DNA from: CAIVND01 sp035532075
GTDB lineage: Bacteria > Actinomycetota > Acidimicrobiia > Acidimicrobiales > Bog-793
Direction: 5' to 3'
DNA: 64,000 nucleotides
Assembly (NCBI GenBank): GCA_035532075.1
Contig: DATKRV010000028.1
Span: forward strand, 12,307-76,306
Shown: positions 1 through 9,918 of the stretch, piece by piece
Layout: every line of letters begins with the position of its first letter
How positions within the stretch are numbered: the stretch's first letter is position 1
Program-made: the position numbers and the translations under genes
The notes under the pieces: generated by a model
Told to the model about the DNA's origin: nothing
The model's input: only the letters and a program-made list of their open reading frames with translations
The model's database searches: none

Positions 1-1749
1 GAGCGACTCCGCGCGGTCTTGAAAGAGATCACTGAGTCCGAGGGCCAGGTCATCACCTTTCTCGATGAGGTCCACACCATCGTCGGTGCAGGCGCAGCGG
101 AGGGTGCTCTTGATGCAGGGAACATCATCAAGCCGATGCTGTCACGTGGCGAGTTGAGGATGATCGGGGCGACGACGCTCGACGAGTATCGAAAGAACAT
201 CGAGAAGGATGCCGCATTGGAGAGGCGTTTCCAGCCTGTCTATGTCGGGCCTCCTTCGGTCGACGACACCGTTGCGATCCTGCGTGGGCTCAAGGAACGC
301 TACGAGGTCCATCATGGCGTGCGTATCCAGGATGCAGCGCTCGTCGCAGCGGCGGTGCTCTCTGATCGTTATGTCTCAGGCAGGTTCCTGCCTGACAAGG
401 CGATCGATCTCGTCGATGAAGCCGCGAGCAAGTTACGTATCGAGATCGATTCGATGCCGACCGAGATCGACATCATCAGCCGTCGCGCCCGCCAGCTCGA
501 GATTGAAAGAGTTGCTCTCGCCAAGGAGACTGATGTCGCCTCTATGACGCGTCTCGCCAGAATCGACGAGGAGCTCGCAAATCTTCGTGAGCAAGAGACG
601 GCGATGACGGTCCACTGGCAGTCCGAGCGCGACGCGATCATGGCGATCCGTGAGCGGAAGGAGCGTCTGGAATCGCGTCGCGGAGACGCGGAACGTTTCG
701 AGCGCGATGGCAATCTTGGCGCATCAGCAGAGATTCGTTATGGCGAACTCCCCGTTGTTGAACAGGAGATCGTTGCAGCGACAAGGAGGCTCGCTGATCT
801 TCAGGAACACCAGAAGATGCTCAAGGAAGAAGTTGACGCGGAGGATATCGCCGAGGTCGTCTCGCGCTGGACTGGGGTACCGATCAGCCGTCTCATGCAG
901 GGCGAAGTGCAAAAGCTCATCAAGATGGAAGATGAGTTGCATGAACGTGTTATTGGTCAGGATGACGCCGTGCGGATCGTCTCGAATGCAATCCGGCGGT
1001 CGCGTGCCGGTCTCTCTGATCCGAATCGACCAATCGGGTCGTTCCTTTTTCTCGGACCGACTGGCGTCGGCAAGACCGAGCTCGCACGTACCCTTGCGGA
1101 GTTCCTCTTTGACGACGACAAGTCGATGGTTCGAATTGATATGGGCGAGTATCAGGAGAAGCACGCAGTCGCAAGGCTTGTCGGTGCGCCCCCCGGGTAT
1201 GTCGGCTATGACGAAGGAGGGCAGCTCACCGAGGCGATTCGACGTCGGCCCTATTCCGTGGTGCTGCTCGATGAGATCGAAAAGGCGCACTCGGACGTCT
1301 TCAACATCTTGTTGCAGGTGCTCGACGATGGGCGACTCACCGATGGTCAAGGGAGGACGGTCGACTTCACGAATACCGTTCTCGTGATGACCTCGAACCT
1401 GCGAGGCGAACCGAACGATTTTTTCAAACCAGAGTTCATCAACCGGATCGACGAGATCGTCCGCTTTCGTTCGCTCGATCGTGAAGACCTCGCGCGTATC
1501 GTTGACATTCAGCTCCGTCAGCTCGACAGTCGACTCGCGGAGCGCGGTCTCGTGCTGCAGGTGTCGCCGGCGGCAAAGGCCCTGCTCGCGGAGCGCGGAT
1601 ACGATCCAGATTTTGGCGCTCGCCCTCTTCGCCGGGTCATCCAGCGCGAAATCGGCGACACACTGGCTCTCGCCCTCTTGAATGGCCGATTTCCCGAAGG
1701 GTCCGCGGTACATGTGAACGTGGTCGACGGGGAATTTTCCCTTGATTGA
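1..1749 (+). CDS. clpB: ATP-dependent chaperone ClpB, 5' end cut by window edge
   Basis: This is the C-terminal two thirds of ClpB, the hexameric AAA+ disaggregase that rescues aggregated proteins with DnaK. The frame is open from base 1, so the true start lies outside the window. It begins at the NBD1 Walker B region (FLDEVHTIVGAG), continues through the NBD1 arginine-finger region and the long coiled-coil middle domain that separates ClpB from ClpA/ClpC, and then NBD2 with Walker A GPTGVGKT and Walker B VVLLDEIEKAH. The C-terminus has the FGARPLRR sensor-2 motif. The segment between MTSNL and FKPEFINRID is very short (about 8 residues, against roughly 20-30 in the homologs I know), which suggests an internal deletion or a lineage trait. 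A 166-bp gap separates it from purA. Confidence 0.95.
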   Translation, partial: ERLRAVLKEITESEGQVITFLDEVHTIVGAGAAEGALDAGNIIKPMLSRGELRMIGATTLDEYRKNIEKDAALERRFQPVYVGPPSVDDTVAILRGLKERYEVHHGVRIQDAALVAAAVLSDRYVSGRFLPDKAIDLVDEAASKLRIEIDSMPTEIDIISRRARQLEIERVALAKETDVASMTRLARIDEELANLREQETAMTVHWQSERDAIMAIRERKERLESRRGDAERFERDGNLGASAEIRYGELPVVEQEIVAATRRLADLQEHQKMLKEEVDAEDIAEVVSRWTGVPISRLMQGEVQKLIKMEDELHERVIGQDDAVRIVSNAIRRSRAGLSDPNRPIGSFLFLGPTGVGKTELARTLAEFLFDDDKSMVRIDMGEYQEKHAVARLVGAPPGYVGYDEGGQLTEAIRRRPYSVVLLDEIEKAHSDVFNILLQVLDDGRLTDGQGRTVDFTNTVLVMTSNLRGEPNDFFKPEFINRIDEIVRFRSLDREDLARIVDIQLRQLDSRLAERGLVLQVSPAAKALLAERGYDPDFGARPLRRVIQREIGDTLALALLNGRFPEGSAVHVNVVDGEFSLD

Positions 1750-1915
1750 CCAAGTGTTTTCGACGATGGTCGCGCGCCCGTTCGAATCGTTGCAAGAGTG
1801 TGAAATATGCCAGCATGAGAGCGGATCGGACTCCTCCACTTGTGCCGGCGAACTACGTTTGTAAGGTACATCTCGCCACAGGAGTACCTGTTGGCGTCGG
1901 ACTGGAGGGAGTCTC

Positions 1916-3196
1916 GTGCCCGCGACCGTGGTGGTCGGAACACAGTGGGGTGACGAGGGGAAGGGCAAACTCACCGACCTTCTCGCCAAAGACATGCGCC
2001 TGGTGGTGCGCTATCAGGGCGGTCACAATGCCGGTCACACAATCGTTGTAGACGGTGAGAGCTTCGCTCTGCAGCTGATTCCGAGTGGGGTCCTCTATTC
2101 GCATACCGTGCCGGTTATCGGCAACGGGGTCGTGGTTGATCCTGCAGTGCTTCTTGCTGAGTGCGACATGCTCGAGTCGCGTGGCGTGGACACGAGTCGT
2201 CTCGTCGTCTCGGGCAACGCGCACCTCATCATGCCGTATCACTACGAAATCGACCGCGCGACCGAACGGGCCCTTGGCAAGAACAAGTTGGGAACCACCA
2301 AACGCGGAATCGGTCCTGCGTATGCGGACAAGGCAGCGCGTATCGGACTTCGTGTGCAAGATCTTCTCGATGAGAAGATCTTTCTTGAAAAGCTCGACGT
2401 CGCGGTGCGCGAGAAGAATGCGGTGCTCGCGAAGGTTTATAACCGGCTTGCTCTCGATCGTGATGAGATAGCGGATCTCTATCTTCATCGACTCGCTCCG
2501 CGCATCGCGCCGATGATCGGAGACACGGTCAGTATCGTTCACGAGGCGCTCGAGGCCGGAGAGAACATCATGCTCGAGGGAGCCCAGGCGACCTTCCTCG
2601 ACCTCGACCACGGAACCTACCCCTTCGTCACCTCTTCGAACCCCACCGCGGGAGGGGCGTGTGTTGGAACTGGCATCGGTCCACGAGAGATCTCGCGGGT
2701 GGTGGGGATTGCAAAGGCCTATGTGACTCGGGTCGGTTCGGGGCCGTTCCCGACGGAGGTCGACGGCGAGATCGCTGACCTTTTGGTCGAACGCGGGCAT
2801 GAATATGGAACAAATACCGGTCGAAGACGCCGTCCCGGGTGGTTCGATGCGGTCATGTTGCGCCAGGCGGTGCGGCTCAACTCGCTCTCGGAGATCGCGC
2901 TGACCAAGCTCGATGTTCTCTCTGATCTCGATACCGTGAAGATCTGCATCGGGTACCGCGTTGATGGAGAGCAACTCTCAAGGGTGCCGTATCACCAGTC
3001 CGTACTGCACCGGGTCGAGCCGGTCTACGAGGAGCTTCCTGGCTGGAAGGACGATCTGTCGGGCGCGACCCTGGTCGAGGATCTTCCCAAGGCGGCGCGT
3101 AACTATGTGGAGTGTATTGAGGCTCACGCGGGTATTCCGGTCAGCTACGTCGGGGTTGGTCCTGGCCGCGAACAGTACGTGCGCTTTAGCAAATGA
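1916..3196 (+). CDS. purA: Adenylosuccinate synthetase PurA
   Basis: Catalyses GTP-dependent condensation of IMP with aspartate to adenylosuccinate, the first committed step from IMP to AMP, in the cytosol. The N-terminal GTP-binding signature GTQWGDEGKGK is at residues 8-18, followed by GGHNAGHT, the IMP-binding stretch GTTKRGIGPAY and the C-terminal GRRRRPGWFD motif. At 426 aa it has the usual length. The GTG start at 1916 is placed just before the signature; a GGAGGGAG Shine-Dalgarno lies about 4 bases upstream. It is the first gene of a long purine operon: its stop overlaps the purD start (ATGA). Confidence 0.96.
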   Translation: MPATVVVGTQWGDEGKGKLTDLLAKDMRLVVRYQGGHNAGHTIVVDGESFALQLIPSGVLYSHTVPVIGNGVVVDPAVLLAECDMLESRGVDTSRLVVSGNAHLIMPYHYEIDRATERALGKNKLGTTKRGIGPAYADKAARIGLRVQDLLDEKIFLEKLDVAVREKNAVLAKVYNRLALDRDEIADLYLHRLAPRIAPMIGDTVSIVHEALEAGENIMLEGAQATFLDLDHGTYPFVTSSNPTAGGACVGTGIGPREISRVVGIAKAYVTRVGSGPFPTEVDGEIADLLVERGHEYGTNTGRRRRPGWFDAVMLRQAVRLNSLSEIALTKLDVLSDLDTVKICIGYRVDGEQLSRVPYHQSVLHRVEPVYEELPGWKDDLSGATLVEDLPKAARNYVECIEAHAGIPVSYVGVGPGREQYVRFSK

Positions 3197-4467
3197 TTGT
3201 CGGAGTAGTCGGATCGGGCGCGCGTGAGCACGCGATCGCCTCGACGCTTGCGAGAACCGCAGATGTAATTGTCAATCCAGGGAATCCGGGAATGCCGGAA
3301 CGTTCAAAAGAGGGATATTCGATTGCCTGTGTCGATACGATCCCCGAGGAACTCGAGGTTGACCTGATCATCGTCGGGCCTGAAGCCCCACTCGTTGAAG
3401 GGCTTGCCGACCGGCTTCGGGCGAGAGGCGTTCCCGTCTTCGGGCCGGGAGCGAGCGGGGCGCGACTCGAGGGCTCGAAGGCGTTCATGAAAGATCTCGC
3501 GCTGCGGGCGAATGTTCCCAGCGCGCGTTATGCGACCTTTGACGACCCTGTTCTAGCCGACGCGTTCCTCGCCACCCTCGAAGGCGGTTACGTCATCAAG
3601 ACCGATGGACTCGCGGCTGGTAAAGGGGTACTCGTCACACGAGACATTGACGAGGCGCGTCAAGATGTCCGCGAGAAGCTCTCTGGTGCCTCTTTTGGAG
3701 AGGCAGGACGTCGCGTGGTGATTGAGGAGGCGATGACCGGCCCCGAGGTCTCGCTACTGGTGCTTTGTGCGAATACCGATGCAGTGGCGCTCCCGGCGGC
3801 ACAGGACTTCAAACGGGTCTTCGATGAAGATCAGGGTCCAAACACCGGGGGGATGGGCGCTTACTCTCCGGTTCCGGTCGCCTCAGACATCGTCGTCGGT
3901 CAGATCATGGATAGCATCGTCCATCCGACGCTTCGCCAGCTCGCCATGGAGGGAATTGATTACCGCGGCGTGCTCTATGCGGGGTGCATGCTTACGCCGG
4001 AGGGCCCAAAATTGATCGAATACAACATCCGTTTCGGTGACCCAGAGGCTGAGGTCGTCCTGCCACGCATCACGAGCGACTTCGCCGAGCTGTGTCTTCG
4101 CGTTGCCAATGGCGAACGTCTGACCGCTCCGACGATCTCGGAGGAGACCACGGTCTGCGTTGTTCTTGCGGCGCATGGATACCCGGGAACGTCGCGATCG
4201 GGAGACCGCATCGAGGGTCTCGAGAAAGCCGGTACGGTCAAAGGCGTGAAGGTCTTCCATGCAGGGACGCGTCGTGACGGGGAGGGCCATATCGTCACGG
4301 CGGGCGGTCGGGTGCTGTGTGTGAGCGCGAGGGGAGAGGATCTTGTCCGTGCGCGCGAAAGGGCCTACGAGGCGACCTCGTTGATCTCGTTTGACGGGGC
4401 GCAGTTTCGCCACGACATTGCTGCCTTGGCGGCGCAGGTGTCACTCGGTACGAGGCAAGGATCGTGA
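3193..4467 (+). CDS. purD: Phosphoribosylamine--glycine ligase PurD (GAR synthetase)
   Basis: ATP-grasp ligase that joins glycine to 5-phosphoribosylamine to give GAR, step 2 of de novo purine synthesis. The N-terminal GSGAREHAIA motif, the central ATP-grasp segment (VIKTDGLAAGKGV) and the metal-binding loop near FGDPEAEV are all visible. Length (424 aa) is normal. It starts with ATG inside the stop of purA (ATGA overlap), so translation is probably coupled. The stop is one base before the GTG start of purB. No regulatory element is visible between the genes. Confidence 0.96.
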   Translation: MIVGVVGSGAREHAIASTLARTADVIVNPGNPGMPERSKEGYSIACVDTIPEELEVDLIIVGPEAPLVEGLADRLRARGVPVFGPGASGARLEGSKAFMKDLALRANVPSARYATFDDPVLADAFLATLEGGYVIKTDGLAAGKGVLVTRDIDEARQDVREKLSGASFGEAGRRVVIEEAMTGPEVSLLVLCANTDAVALPAAQDFKRVFDEDQGPNTGGMGAYSPVPVASDIVVGQIMDSIVHPTLRQLAMEGIDYRGVLYAGCMLTPEGPKLIEYNIRFGDPEAEVVLPRITSDFAELCLRVANGERLTAPTISEETTVCVVLAAHGYPGTSRSGDRIEGLEKAGTVKGVKVFHAGTRRDGEGHIVTAGGRVLCVSARGEDLVRARERAYEATSLISFDGAQFRHDIAALAAQVSLGTRQGS

Positions 4468-4468
4468 T

Positions 4469-5797
4469 GTGATTCCCCGCTACTCATTGCCAGAGATGAC
4501 CGTAATTTTCAGTGACGAGGCCCGCTTTGCGAAATGGCTCGAGATCGAGTTGCTGACCGTGGAAGCTTGGTCGAGACTCGGCGTGCTCCCCGCTGGATAC
4601 GGTGCAGCGACAAGGTCGCGCGCGCCGCGCATCGATGCTGATTTTATCGCCCGTGCCGCCGATCGCGAACGCGTCACGGACCACGACGTTGCGGCTTTTG
4701 TCGACATCACCCAGGAGGCGATTGGTGCTCCGGAGGGATCGTACATCCATCATGGCCTCACTTCGACCGACATCGTTGACACTGCGTTAAGCGCGACGCT
4801 GGTCGAGGCTGCAGATCTTTTGATCACGGCATCGAGTGATCTCATTGCCTCGCTGAAGCGTCGCGCACTCGAACACGCGAAGACGCCCATGCTTGGGCGT
4901 ACACATGGAATGCACGCGGAGCCGACCACCTTTGGTGTGAAGCTTGCGCTCTTTTGTCTTCAGGCCGACCGGGATCGTACTCGATTGCGAAGAGCGCGCG
5001 AGGCGATCGCAGTTGGCAAGCTATCGGGCGCCGTCGGGACGTATTCAAATATTGATCCAGCGATCGAGGCACACGTGTGTGCGGCATTGGGACTTACCCC
5101 CGTACCCGCGACACAGGTTCTCTCGCGTGACCGACACGCCGAGTATCTTTACGCGTGCGCCTCGGTGGGTGCGACCGTAGAGGCACTCGCGACGGAGCTT
5201 CGTCATCTGCAGCGCAGTGAGGTCGCGGAGGCCGAAGAGCCCTTTGGCATTGACCAGAAGGGTTCGTCCGCGATGCCGCACAAGCGCAATCCAATCATTG
5301 CCGAGCGACTCGTCGGAATGTCCCGGGTTCTGCGTGGCTATCTACTCTCAGGACTTGAAGATGTCGCACTTTGGCATGAGCGCGATATCTCCCATTCAAG
5401 CGTGGAACGGATCGTCCTTCCGGACGCGAGCCTTCTCGCGTATTACGTCATGCGCCGAATGACCCGACTTATCGATGGACTTGTCGTGTATTCGGCTCGC
5501 ATGCGCGAGAACCTCTTGGTCGGGTCGTACGGTCTCGTGTTCAGTCAGCCCGTGCTTTTAGCGCTCGTCGCGTCGGGTTGCGTGAGGGATCAGGCATATC
5601 GCATCGTTCAGCGCGATGCCCGAACTGCATTTGAACAGCGAAGTGCGTTTCGCGCGGTGCTTGAATCTGACGTCGAATTGGTTGAACTGCTTGGTCAGGA
5701 TCGCATCGCAAAAGTGCTTGACGAGGCGTTTGATCTCGAGCGCGCGTTGCGTTATACCCATCTTACAATCGATGCACTTGAGGAGGTAGAGGTTTGA
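4469..5797 (+). CDS. purB: Adenylosuccinate lyase PurB
   Basis: Cleaves SAICAR to AICAR and adenylosuccinate to AMP, so it acts in both the main purine pathway and the AMP branch. The fumarase/aspartase-superfamily signature SSAMPHKRNP is present, and TSTDIVD and RTHGMHAEPT match the substrate-binding blocks. The GTG start at 4469 was chosen because it gives the conserved N-terminus IPRYSLPEM; the frame is open upstream to 4391, but that part lies antiparallel in content to purD and has no homology that I recognise. About 442 aa, standard length. It follows purD by 1 bp, with AGGCAAGG upstream. Confidence 0.95.
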   Translation: MIPRYSLPEMTVIFSDEARFAKWLEIELLTVEAWSRLGVLPAGYGAATRSRAPRIDADFIARAADRERVTDHDVAAFVDITQEAIGAPEGSYIHHGLTSTDIVDTALSATLVEAADLLITASSDLIASLKRRALEHAKTPMLGRTHGMHAEPTTFGVKLALFCLQADRDRTRLRRAREAIAVGKLSGAVGTYSNIDPAIEAHVCAALGLTPVPATQVLSRDRHAEYLYACASVGATVEALATELRHLQRSEVAEAEEPFGIDQKGSSAMPHKRNPIIAERLVGMSRVLRGYLLSGLEDVALWHERDISHSSVERIVLPDASLLAYYVMRRMTRLIDGLVVYSARMRENLLVGSYGLVFSQPVLLALVASGCVRDQAYRIVQRDARTAFEQRSAFRAVLESDVELVELLGQDRIAKVLDEAFDLERALRYTHLTIDALEEVEV

Positions 5798-6687
5798 TGT
5801 TGGAGCGTCTCTATTCGGGCAAGGTTCGTGACATTTATGCCGCGGGCGAGGACCAGATTCTCATGGTTGCATCGGATCGCATCTCTGCCTTTGACGTCAT
5901 CTTCGCGGAGCCAATCCCGGACAAGGGAAGGGTGCTCACCGCAATGACGGATTTCTGGGATGAGGCGCTTGGGCACATCGCGCCAACGCATCTCATCACC
6001 ACCAATCCCGCCAAGTTTCCTATCGGTGCTGACGACATTCCGGGTGTTGCAGGGCGCGCAATGCTGGTACGTCGCGCCGCGATGCTGCCGATCGAATGCA
6101 TCGTGCGCGGCTATCTCTCTGGCTCTGCATGGAAGGAGTATCAGTCGACTGGCAAGGTCCACGGCACGGATATGCCGGCGGGAATGCGCGAATCTGCCCG
6201 GTTGCCAGAGCCGATATTTACTCCCTCGACCAAGGCTACCGAGGGTCACGACATCAACATCTCATATGTCGAGGCCGTGGAACTCATCGGAGGAGAGGTC
6301 GCGGAGCGCGCGAGGGATATCTGTCTCATGGCCTATGCCAGCGCCGCCAAACGTGCTCTTGATTGCGGCATTGTCATTGCGGATACAAAGTTCGAACTTG
6401 GTTTCATCGACCACGAGCTTGCGATCTGTGACGAGATTCTCACCCCGGACTCCTCCCGGTTTTGGTCGGCAGAAGCCGTTGTCGAAGGGAAGTCGCCGCC
6501 CTCCTATGACAAGCAACCGGTACGTGACTGGGCTGAATCGACGGGGTGGGACAAGGCTTCGACTCCGCCCAAGATCCCTGGGCAGGTGATCGCCGAGACG
6601 CGCGAGCGTTACATCCGGGCATATGAGACGCTGTCGGGTCGAAAGTTCGCCGAATGGTGGGGCGGACAGGGCGGGGATGATCGATGA
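5797..6687 (+). CDS. purC: SAICAR synthase PurC
   Basis: Phosphoribosylaminoimidazole-succinocarboxamide synthase, which condenses CAIR with aspartate using ATP. The N-terminal YSGKVRDIY block and ASDRISAFD are diagnostic, as is the later VRGYLSGSAWKEY. The length of about 296 aa fits the single-domain bacterial/fungal-like form. An ATG start at 5797 overlaps the purB stop by one base (TGATG), with a strong AGGAGG at 5781-5786; a TTG one codon earlier is the alternative. It is followed by purS with an ATGA overlap. Confidence 0.95.
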   Translation: MLERLYSGKVRDIYAAGEDQILMVASDRISAFDVIFAEPIPDKGRVLTAMTDFWDEALGHIAPTHLITTNPAKFPIGADDIPGVAGRAMLVRRAAMLPIECIVRGYLSGSAWKEYQSTGKVHGTDMPAGMRESARLPEPIFTPSTKATEGHDINISYVEAVELIGGEVAERARDICLMAYASAAKRALDCGIVIADTKFELGFIDHELAICDEILTPDSSRFWSAEAVVEGKSPPSYDKQPVRDWAESTGWDKASTPPKIPGQVIAETRERYIRAYETLSGRKFAEWWGGQGGDDR

Positions 6688-6944
6688 ACTTTGACGTCAG
6701 CGTGCTTGTGCGTGGTGTCGAGGGTATCGCCGATCCCGAGGGTCGCACGGTCGAGAGGGCACTTGGTGCGCTTGGATTCGCTGGTGCGTCGTCGGTGCGC
6801 GTCGGGAAGGTCATCAACCTCTGTCTCTCGGCTGACGATACGGAGAGTGCGAGGGTAGAGGTGGAGGAGATGTGCGATCGACTGCTTGCAAATCCGGTCA
6901 TCGAACGTTATGAGATCACGATCGTTCCCACGAAGACGTCATGA
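6684..6944 (+). CDS. purS: FGAM synthase subunit PurS
   Basis: Small subunit of the three-part formylglycinamidine ribonucleotide synthase (PurS-PurQ-PurL), which bridges the glutaminase and the synthetase. The 86-aa size, the N-terminal VLVRGVEGIADPEGRTVERAL and the LxVGKxI-like core (SVRVGKVINL) are typical. It overlaps purC upstream and purQ downstream by four bases each. Its presence shows that this organism uses the small-PurL architecture of Gram-positives rather than the large fused PurL. Confidence 0.93.
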   Translation: MNFDVSVLVRGVEGIADPEGRTVERALGALGFAGASSVRVGKVINLCLSADDTESARVEVEEMCDRLLANPVIERYEITIVPTKTS

Positions 6945-7642
6945 ACGAAAATATTGCGATCATTCGTTTTCCCGGCTCGAACTGCGAGTTTGATGTTGAG
7001 GAGGCGATAAATAGGATTGGTGCTCACGCGCGAATCGTCTGGCACCACGAGCATGATCTCGAAGGATTCGATGGCGTGATCATTCCCGGCGGATTCGCGC
7101 ATGGCGACTATCTCCGGTGTGGGGCAATCGCGCGGTTTTCTCCGGTGATGGAGGCGGTCGCGAGTCTTGCAGAACTTGGCGGTCCGGTACTGGGAATCTG
7201 CAATGGTTTTCAAGTGCTTACCGAGGCCGGGCTGTTGCCTGGCGCGCTAATGCGCAATGCAGGAATGCGTTTTGTCTGTGAGACTGTCACGGTCGAGGTC
7301 GCTTCGAATCGATCTGCCCTCACCGCAGAGGTAGCCGCGGGAACGCGTCTTCGACTGCCCGTCAATCACGGTGAGGGGAATTACATCTGTGACGCGGAGA
7401 CTCTCTCGGAAATTGAGTCCAGTGGACAAGTTGTGCTGCGCTATGCGAACAACCCCAACGGATCGCTGAATGACATCGCGGGCATAACGAACCGGACGGG
7501 AAACATCGTCGGACTCATGCCACATCCCGAGCGTGCCTTTGATCTTGTTGTTGGTTCGGCCGACGGCGTGCCGTTACTCAGATCGTTCGTCCATTCTGTC
7601 GAGGCATTCGCCAAATGTCGCGTCGTCGTGGGCCAGGTATAG
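6941..7642 (+). CDS. purQ: FGAM synthase glutaminase subunit PurQ
   Basis: Class I glutamine amidotransferase that supplies ammonia to PurL. The nucleophile elbow GICNGFQVL holds the catalytic Cys at about residue 86. FPGSNCEFD at the N-terminus and GLMPHPERA with the catalytic His/Glu near the C-terminus are clear. 233 aa is the normal length. The start ATG lies in the ATGA overlap with purS, and the gene ends 5 bases before the purL start chosen here. Confidence 0.95.
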   Translation: MNENIAIIRFPGSNCEFDVEEAINRIGAHARIVWHHEHDLEGFDGVIIPGGFAHGDYLRCGAIARFSPVMEAVASLAELGGPVLGICNGFQVLTEAGLLPGALMRNAGMRFVCETVTVEVASNRSALTAEVAAGTRLRLPVNHGEGNYICDAETLSEIESSGQVVLRYANNPNGSLNDIAGITNRTGNIVGLMPHPERAFDLVVGSADGVPLLRSFVHSVEAFAKCRVVVGQV

Positions 7643-7647
7643 GGCAG

Positions 7648-9918
7648 ATGCCACTGACCGATATCACTCAGCTCATTTCAGATGATCGGCGTCATCTTCC
7701 TCTTGGACTACTTGACGAGGAGTATCGCTCAATCATCGAGATTCTTGGACGCGTACCCTCCGATGTCGAGCTCGCGATGTACTCGGTGATGTGGAGCGAG
7801 CACTGTTCATACAAGTCCTCGAGGATTCATCTCGGTCGCCTCCCGACCAAGGCGAAACATGTGCTCGTTGGACCCGGGGAGAATGCCGGCGTGATCGACG
7901 TGGGCGACGGCGTCGCGGTTGCATTGAGAATCGAGAGTCATAACCACCCCTCCTTTATCGAGCCCTATCAGGGAGCGGCAACCGGGGTTGGTGGGATTCT
8001 GCGGGACATCTTCACCATGGGAGCGCGCCCGATCGCGCTGATGGATCCGCTCTTCGTCGGACCTCTCGAGGATGCCCACAGCAGGTATCTTCTCGACGGC
8101 ATTGTTCGCGGTATCGGGGGCTATGGCAACAGTGTTGGGGTGCCGACGGTAGGTGGTCAGATCACCTTCGACCGGAGCTACGAGCGCAATCCGCTGGTGA
8201 ACGTCTTCTGCCTCGGTGTCTTGCCGGTTGACCGCCTCGTCCTCGGTCAGGCCTCGGGTGCCGGGAATCTCTGCGTGCTGCTCGGATCTCGTACAGGGCG
8301 TGACGGTATTGGCGGCGTGAGTGTTCTCGCCTCTGCAGGTTTTCGTGATGATGAGGGTGGATCTAAACGTCCTTCGGTCCAGGTAGGAGATCCCTATGAG
8401 GAGAAGCGGCTGATCGAGGCGTGCCTCGAGCTTCTTGATGCGAAGCTTGTCGTCGGAATTCAGGATCTCGGTGGTGCCGGACTTGCCTGTGCGACGAGCG
8501 AGACCGCGGCGCGCGGTGGTGTCGGCATGGATGTTGATGTCCGTGCGGTTCCAAGACGCGAGCCTGGGATGAGTGCCATAGAGGTGATGACGAGCGAATC
8601 GCAAGAGCGCATGCTCGCGATCATTACACCCTCGGCTGTGGATCAGGTTCTTGAGGTCTGTCGTCGCTGGGAGATCGAGGCAACCATTGTTGCGACGGTC
8701 ACGGGTGTCGATGAAAATGGGATCGGTCATCTTCGTGTTCTCGATGGCCCAGGGGGTGCGGTACTCGCGGATGTGCCAGCGAAATCCCTCGCTGACGATG
8801 CTCCGCTTTATGACAGGCCGATGGTTGCGCCGCCTGATCTCGCCGAGCGTCTCGACGGGGGTCTCGCCAATGCTCTCGTCTCTCCGGATTACTCCGAGGA
8901 TCTCGCGTCGATGCTGGTCGACCCCGCGTGGATCTATCGCCAGTATGACCACCAGCTATTTGTCAATACGATCTTTGCTCCTGGAGAGGCGGACGCTACG
9001 CTGCTCCGTCTTGCCGGTCCAGGAATCGAGCGATCGCAAAAGGGACTGGCGATGAGCAGCGATGCAAACCCTGCGTGGTGCGCGACAGACCCGCGTCGTG
9101 GTACACGTGCAACGGTCGCGGAGTCCGCTCTCAATGTCAGCGCGACCGGGGCAACGCCGCTAGCCCTGGTGAACTGCCTGAATTTTGGCAATCCCGAGCA
9201 TCCTCAGGTGATGTGGGAACTCTCGGAATCGATCGATGGCATGGCAGAGGCATGTGACGCACTGGCGATACCAGTCGTTGGTGGAAACGTCTCGTTCTAC
9301 AACGAATCGGCAGGGAGAGATATTGACCCCACGCCAACCGTGGCGGTCATAGGTCTTATCGATATCATCAAGCACCGTCCTCCATCGATTGGATGGCGCG
9401 ATGGTGACTTCGTCGTGCTCCTCGGAGAGCGAAGCGCAAATGCAGCAGGCTCAAGATGGGCGCGTGACCTCCACGGGATACGCAGTGGTCAGATCGACGA
9501 GGTTAACCTTGTCATCCATAGAGCACTCTGCGAGTTTGTCTCCGCCTGTGTCCGCGACGAGGCCGCCCTGGAGATTGCGCCGGACCTTGTGCACGGTCTT
9601 CACACGATTGGCGATGGCGGGCTCGGGGTCGCGCTCGCTGAGATGTGTATTGCCTCTGGCATTGGTTGCGCAGTTGATCAGATTGTCGATCATCGCGAGC
9701 TCTTCTCCGAGTCCGTTTCTCGCGTGCTGGTCGCGACGCTTTGCCCTACGGAGTTGATCTCCGCGGCGCGGGCAAAGGGTCTTCGCGCGATGGAGATCGG
9801 AACCGTAGGGGGAGATCGATTGATCGTTTCCGATCTTGTTGACCTCAAACTCGAGGATCTCGGTGCACGATTCCATGATCGCATCGATGAAGCACTCGGA
9901 GAGGTTGCAAGCCACTAA
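7648..9918 (+). CDS. purL: FGAM synthase large subunit PurL (small-PurL type)
   Basis: Converts FGAR to FGAM with ATP and ammonia from PurQ. The WSEHCSYKSS block, the nucleotide/metal segment ESHNHPSFIEPYQGAATGVG and duplicated AIR-synthase-like halves are visible; about 756 aa fits the small-PurL form that works with PurS and PurQ. An ATG at 7648, with AGGGCAG just upstream, gives the N-terminus MPLTDITQL; a start at 7615 inside purQ is possible but less likely. It is the last gene of the cluster: no purF, purM or purN follows. A short inverted repeat lies 20 bp after the stop. Confidence 0.95.
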   Translation: MPLTDITQLISDDRRHLPLGLLDEEYRSIIEILGRVPSDVELAMYSVMWSEHCSYKSSRIHLGRLPTKAKHVLVGPGENAGVIDVGDGVAVALRIESHNHPSFIEPYQGAATGVGGILRDIFTMGARPIALMDPLFVGPLEDAHSRYLLDGIVRGIGGYGNSVGVPTVGGQITFDRSYERNPLVNVFCLGVLPVDRLVLGQASGAGNLCVLLGSRTGRDGIGGVSVLASAGFRDDEGGSKRPSVQVGDPYEEKRLIEACLELLDAKLVVGIQDLGGAGLACATSETAARGGVGMDVDVRAVPRREPGMSAIEVMTSESQERMLAIITPSAVDQVLEVCRRWEIEATIVATVTGVDENGIGHLRVLDGPGGAVLADVPAKSLADDAPLYDRPMVAPPDLAERLDGGLANALVSPDYSEDLASMLVDPAWIYRQYDHQLFVNTIFAPGEADATLLRLAGPGIERSQKGLAMSSDANPAWCATDPRRGTRATVAESALNVSATGATPLALVNCLNFGNPEHPQVMWELSESIDGMAEACDALAIPVVGGNVSFYNESAGRDIDPTPTVAVIGLIDIIKHRPPSIGWRDGDFVVLLGERSANAAGSRWARDLHGIRSGQIDEVNLVIHRALCEFVSACVRDEAALEIAPDLVHGLHTIGDGGLGVALAEMCIASGIGCAVDQIVDHRELFSESVSRVLVATLCPTELISAARAKGLRAMEIGTVGGDRLIVSDLVDLKLEDLGARFHDRIDEALGEVASH

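Noticed and set aside
724..1995. A 423-codon open frame antisense to clpB
   Set aside because: It runs opposite a well-conserved gene and has Arg/Ser/Pro-rich shadow composition with no motif.
1853..2974. A 373-codon frame antisense to purA
   Set aside because: Fully overlapped by purA, which has all family motifs; the antisense product has no recognisable fold.
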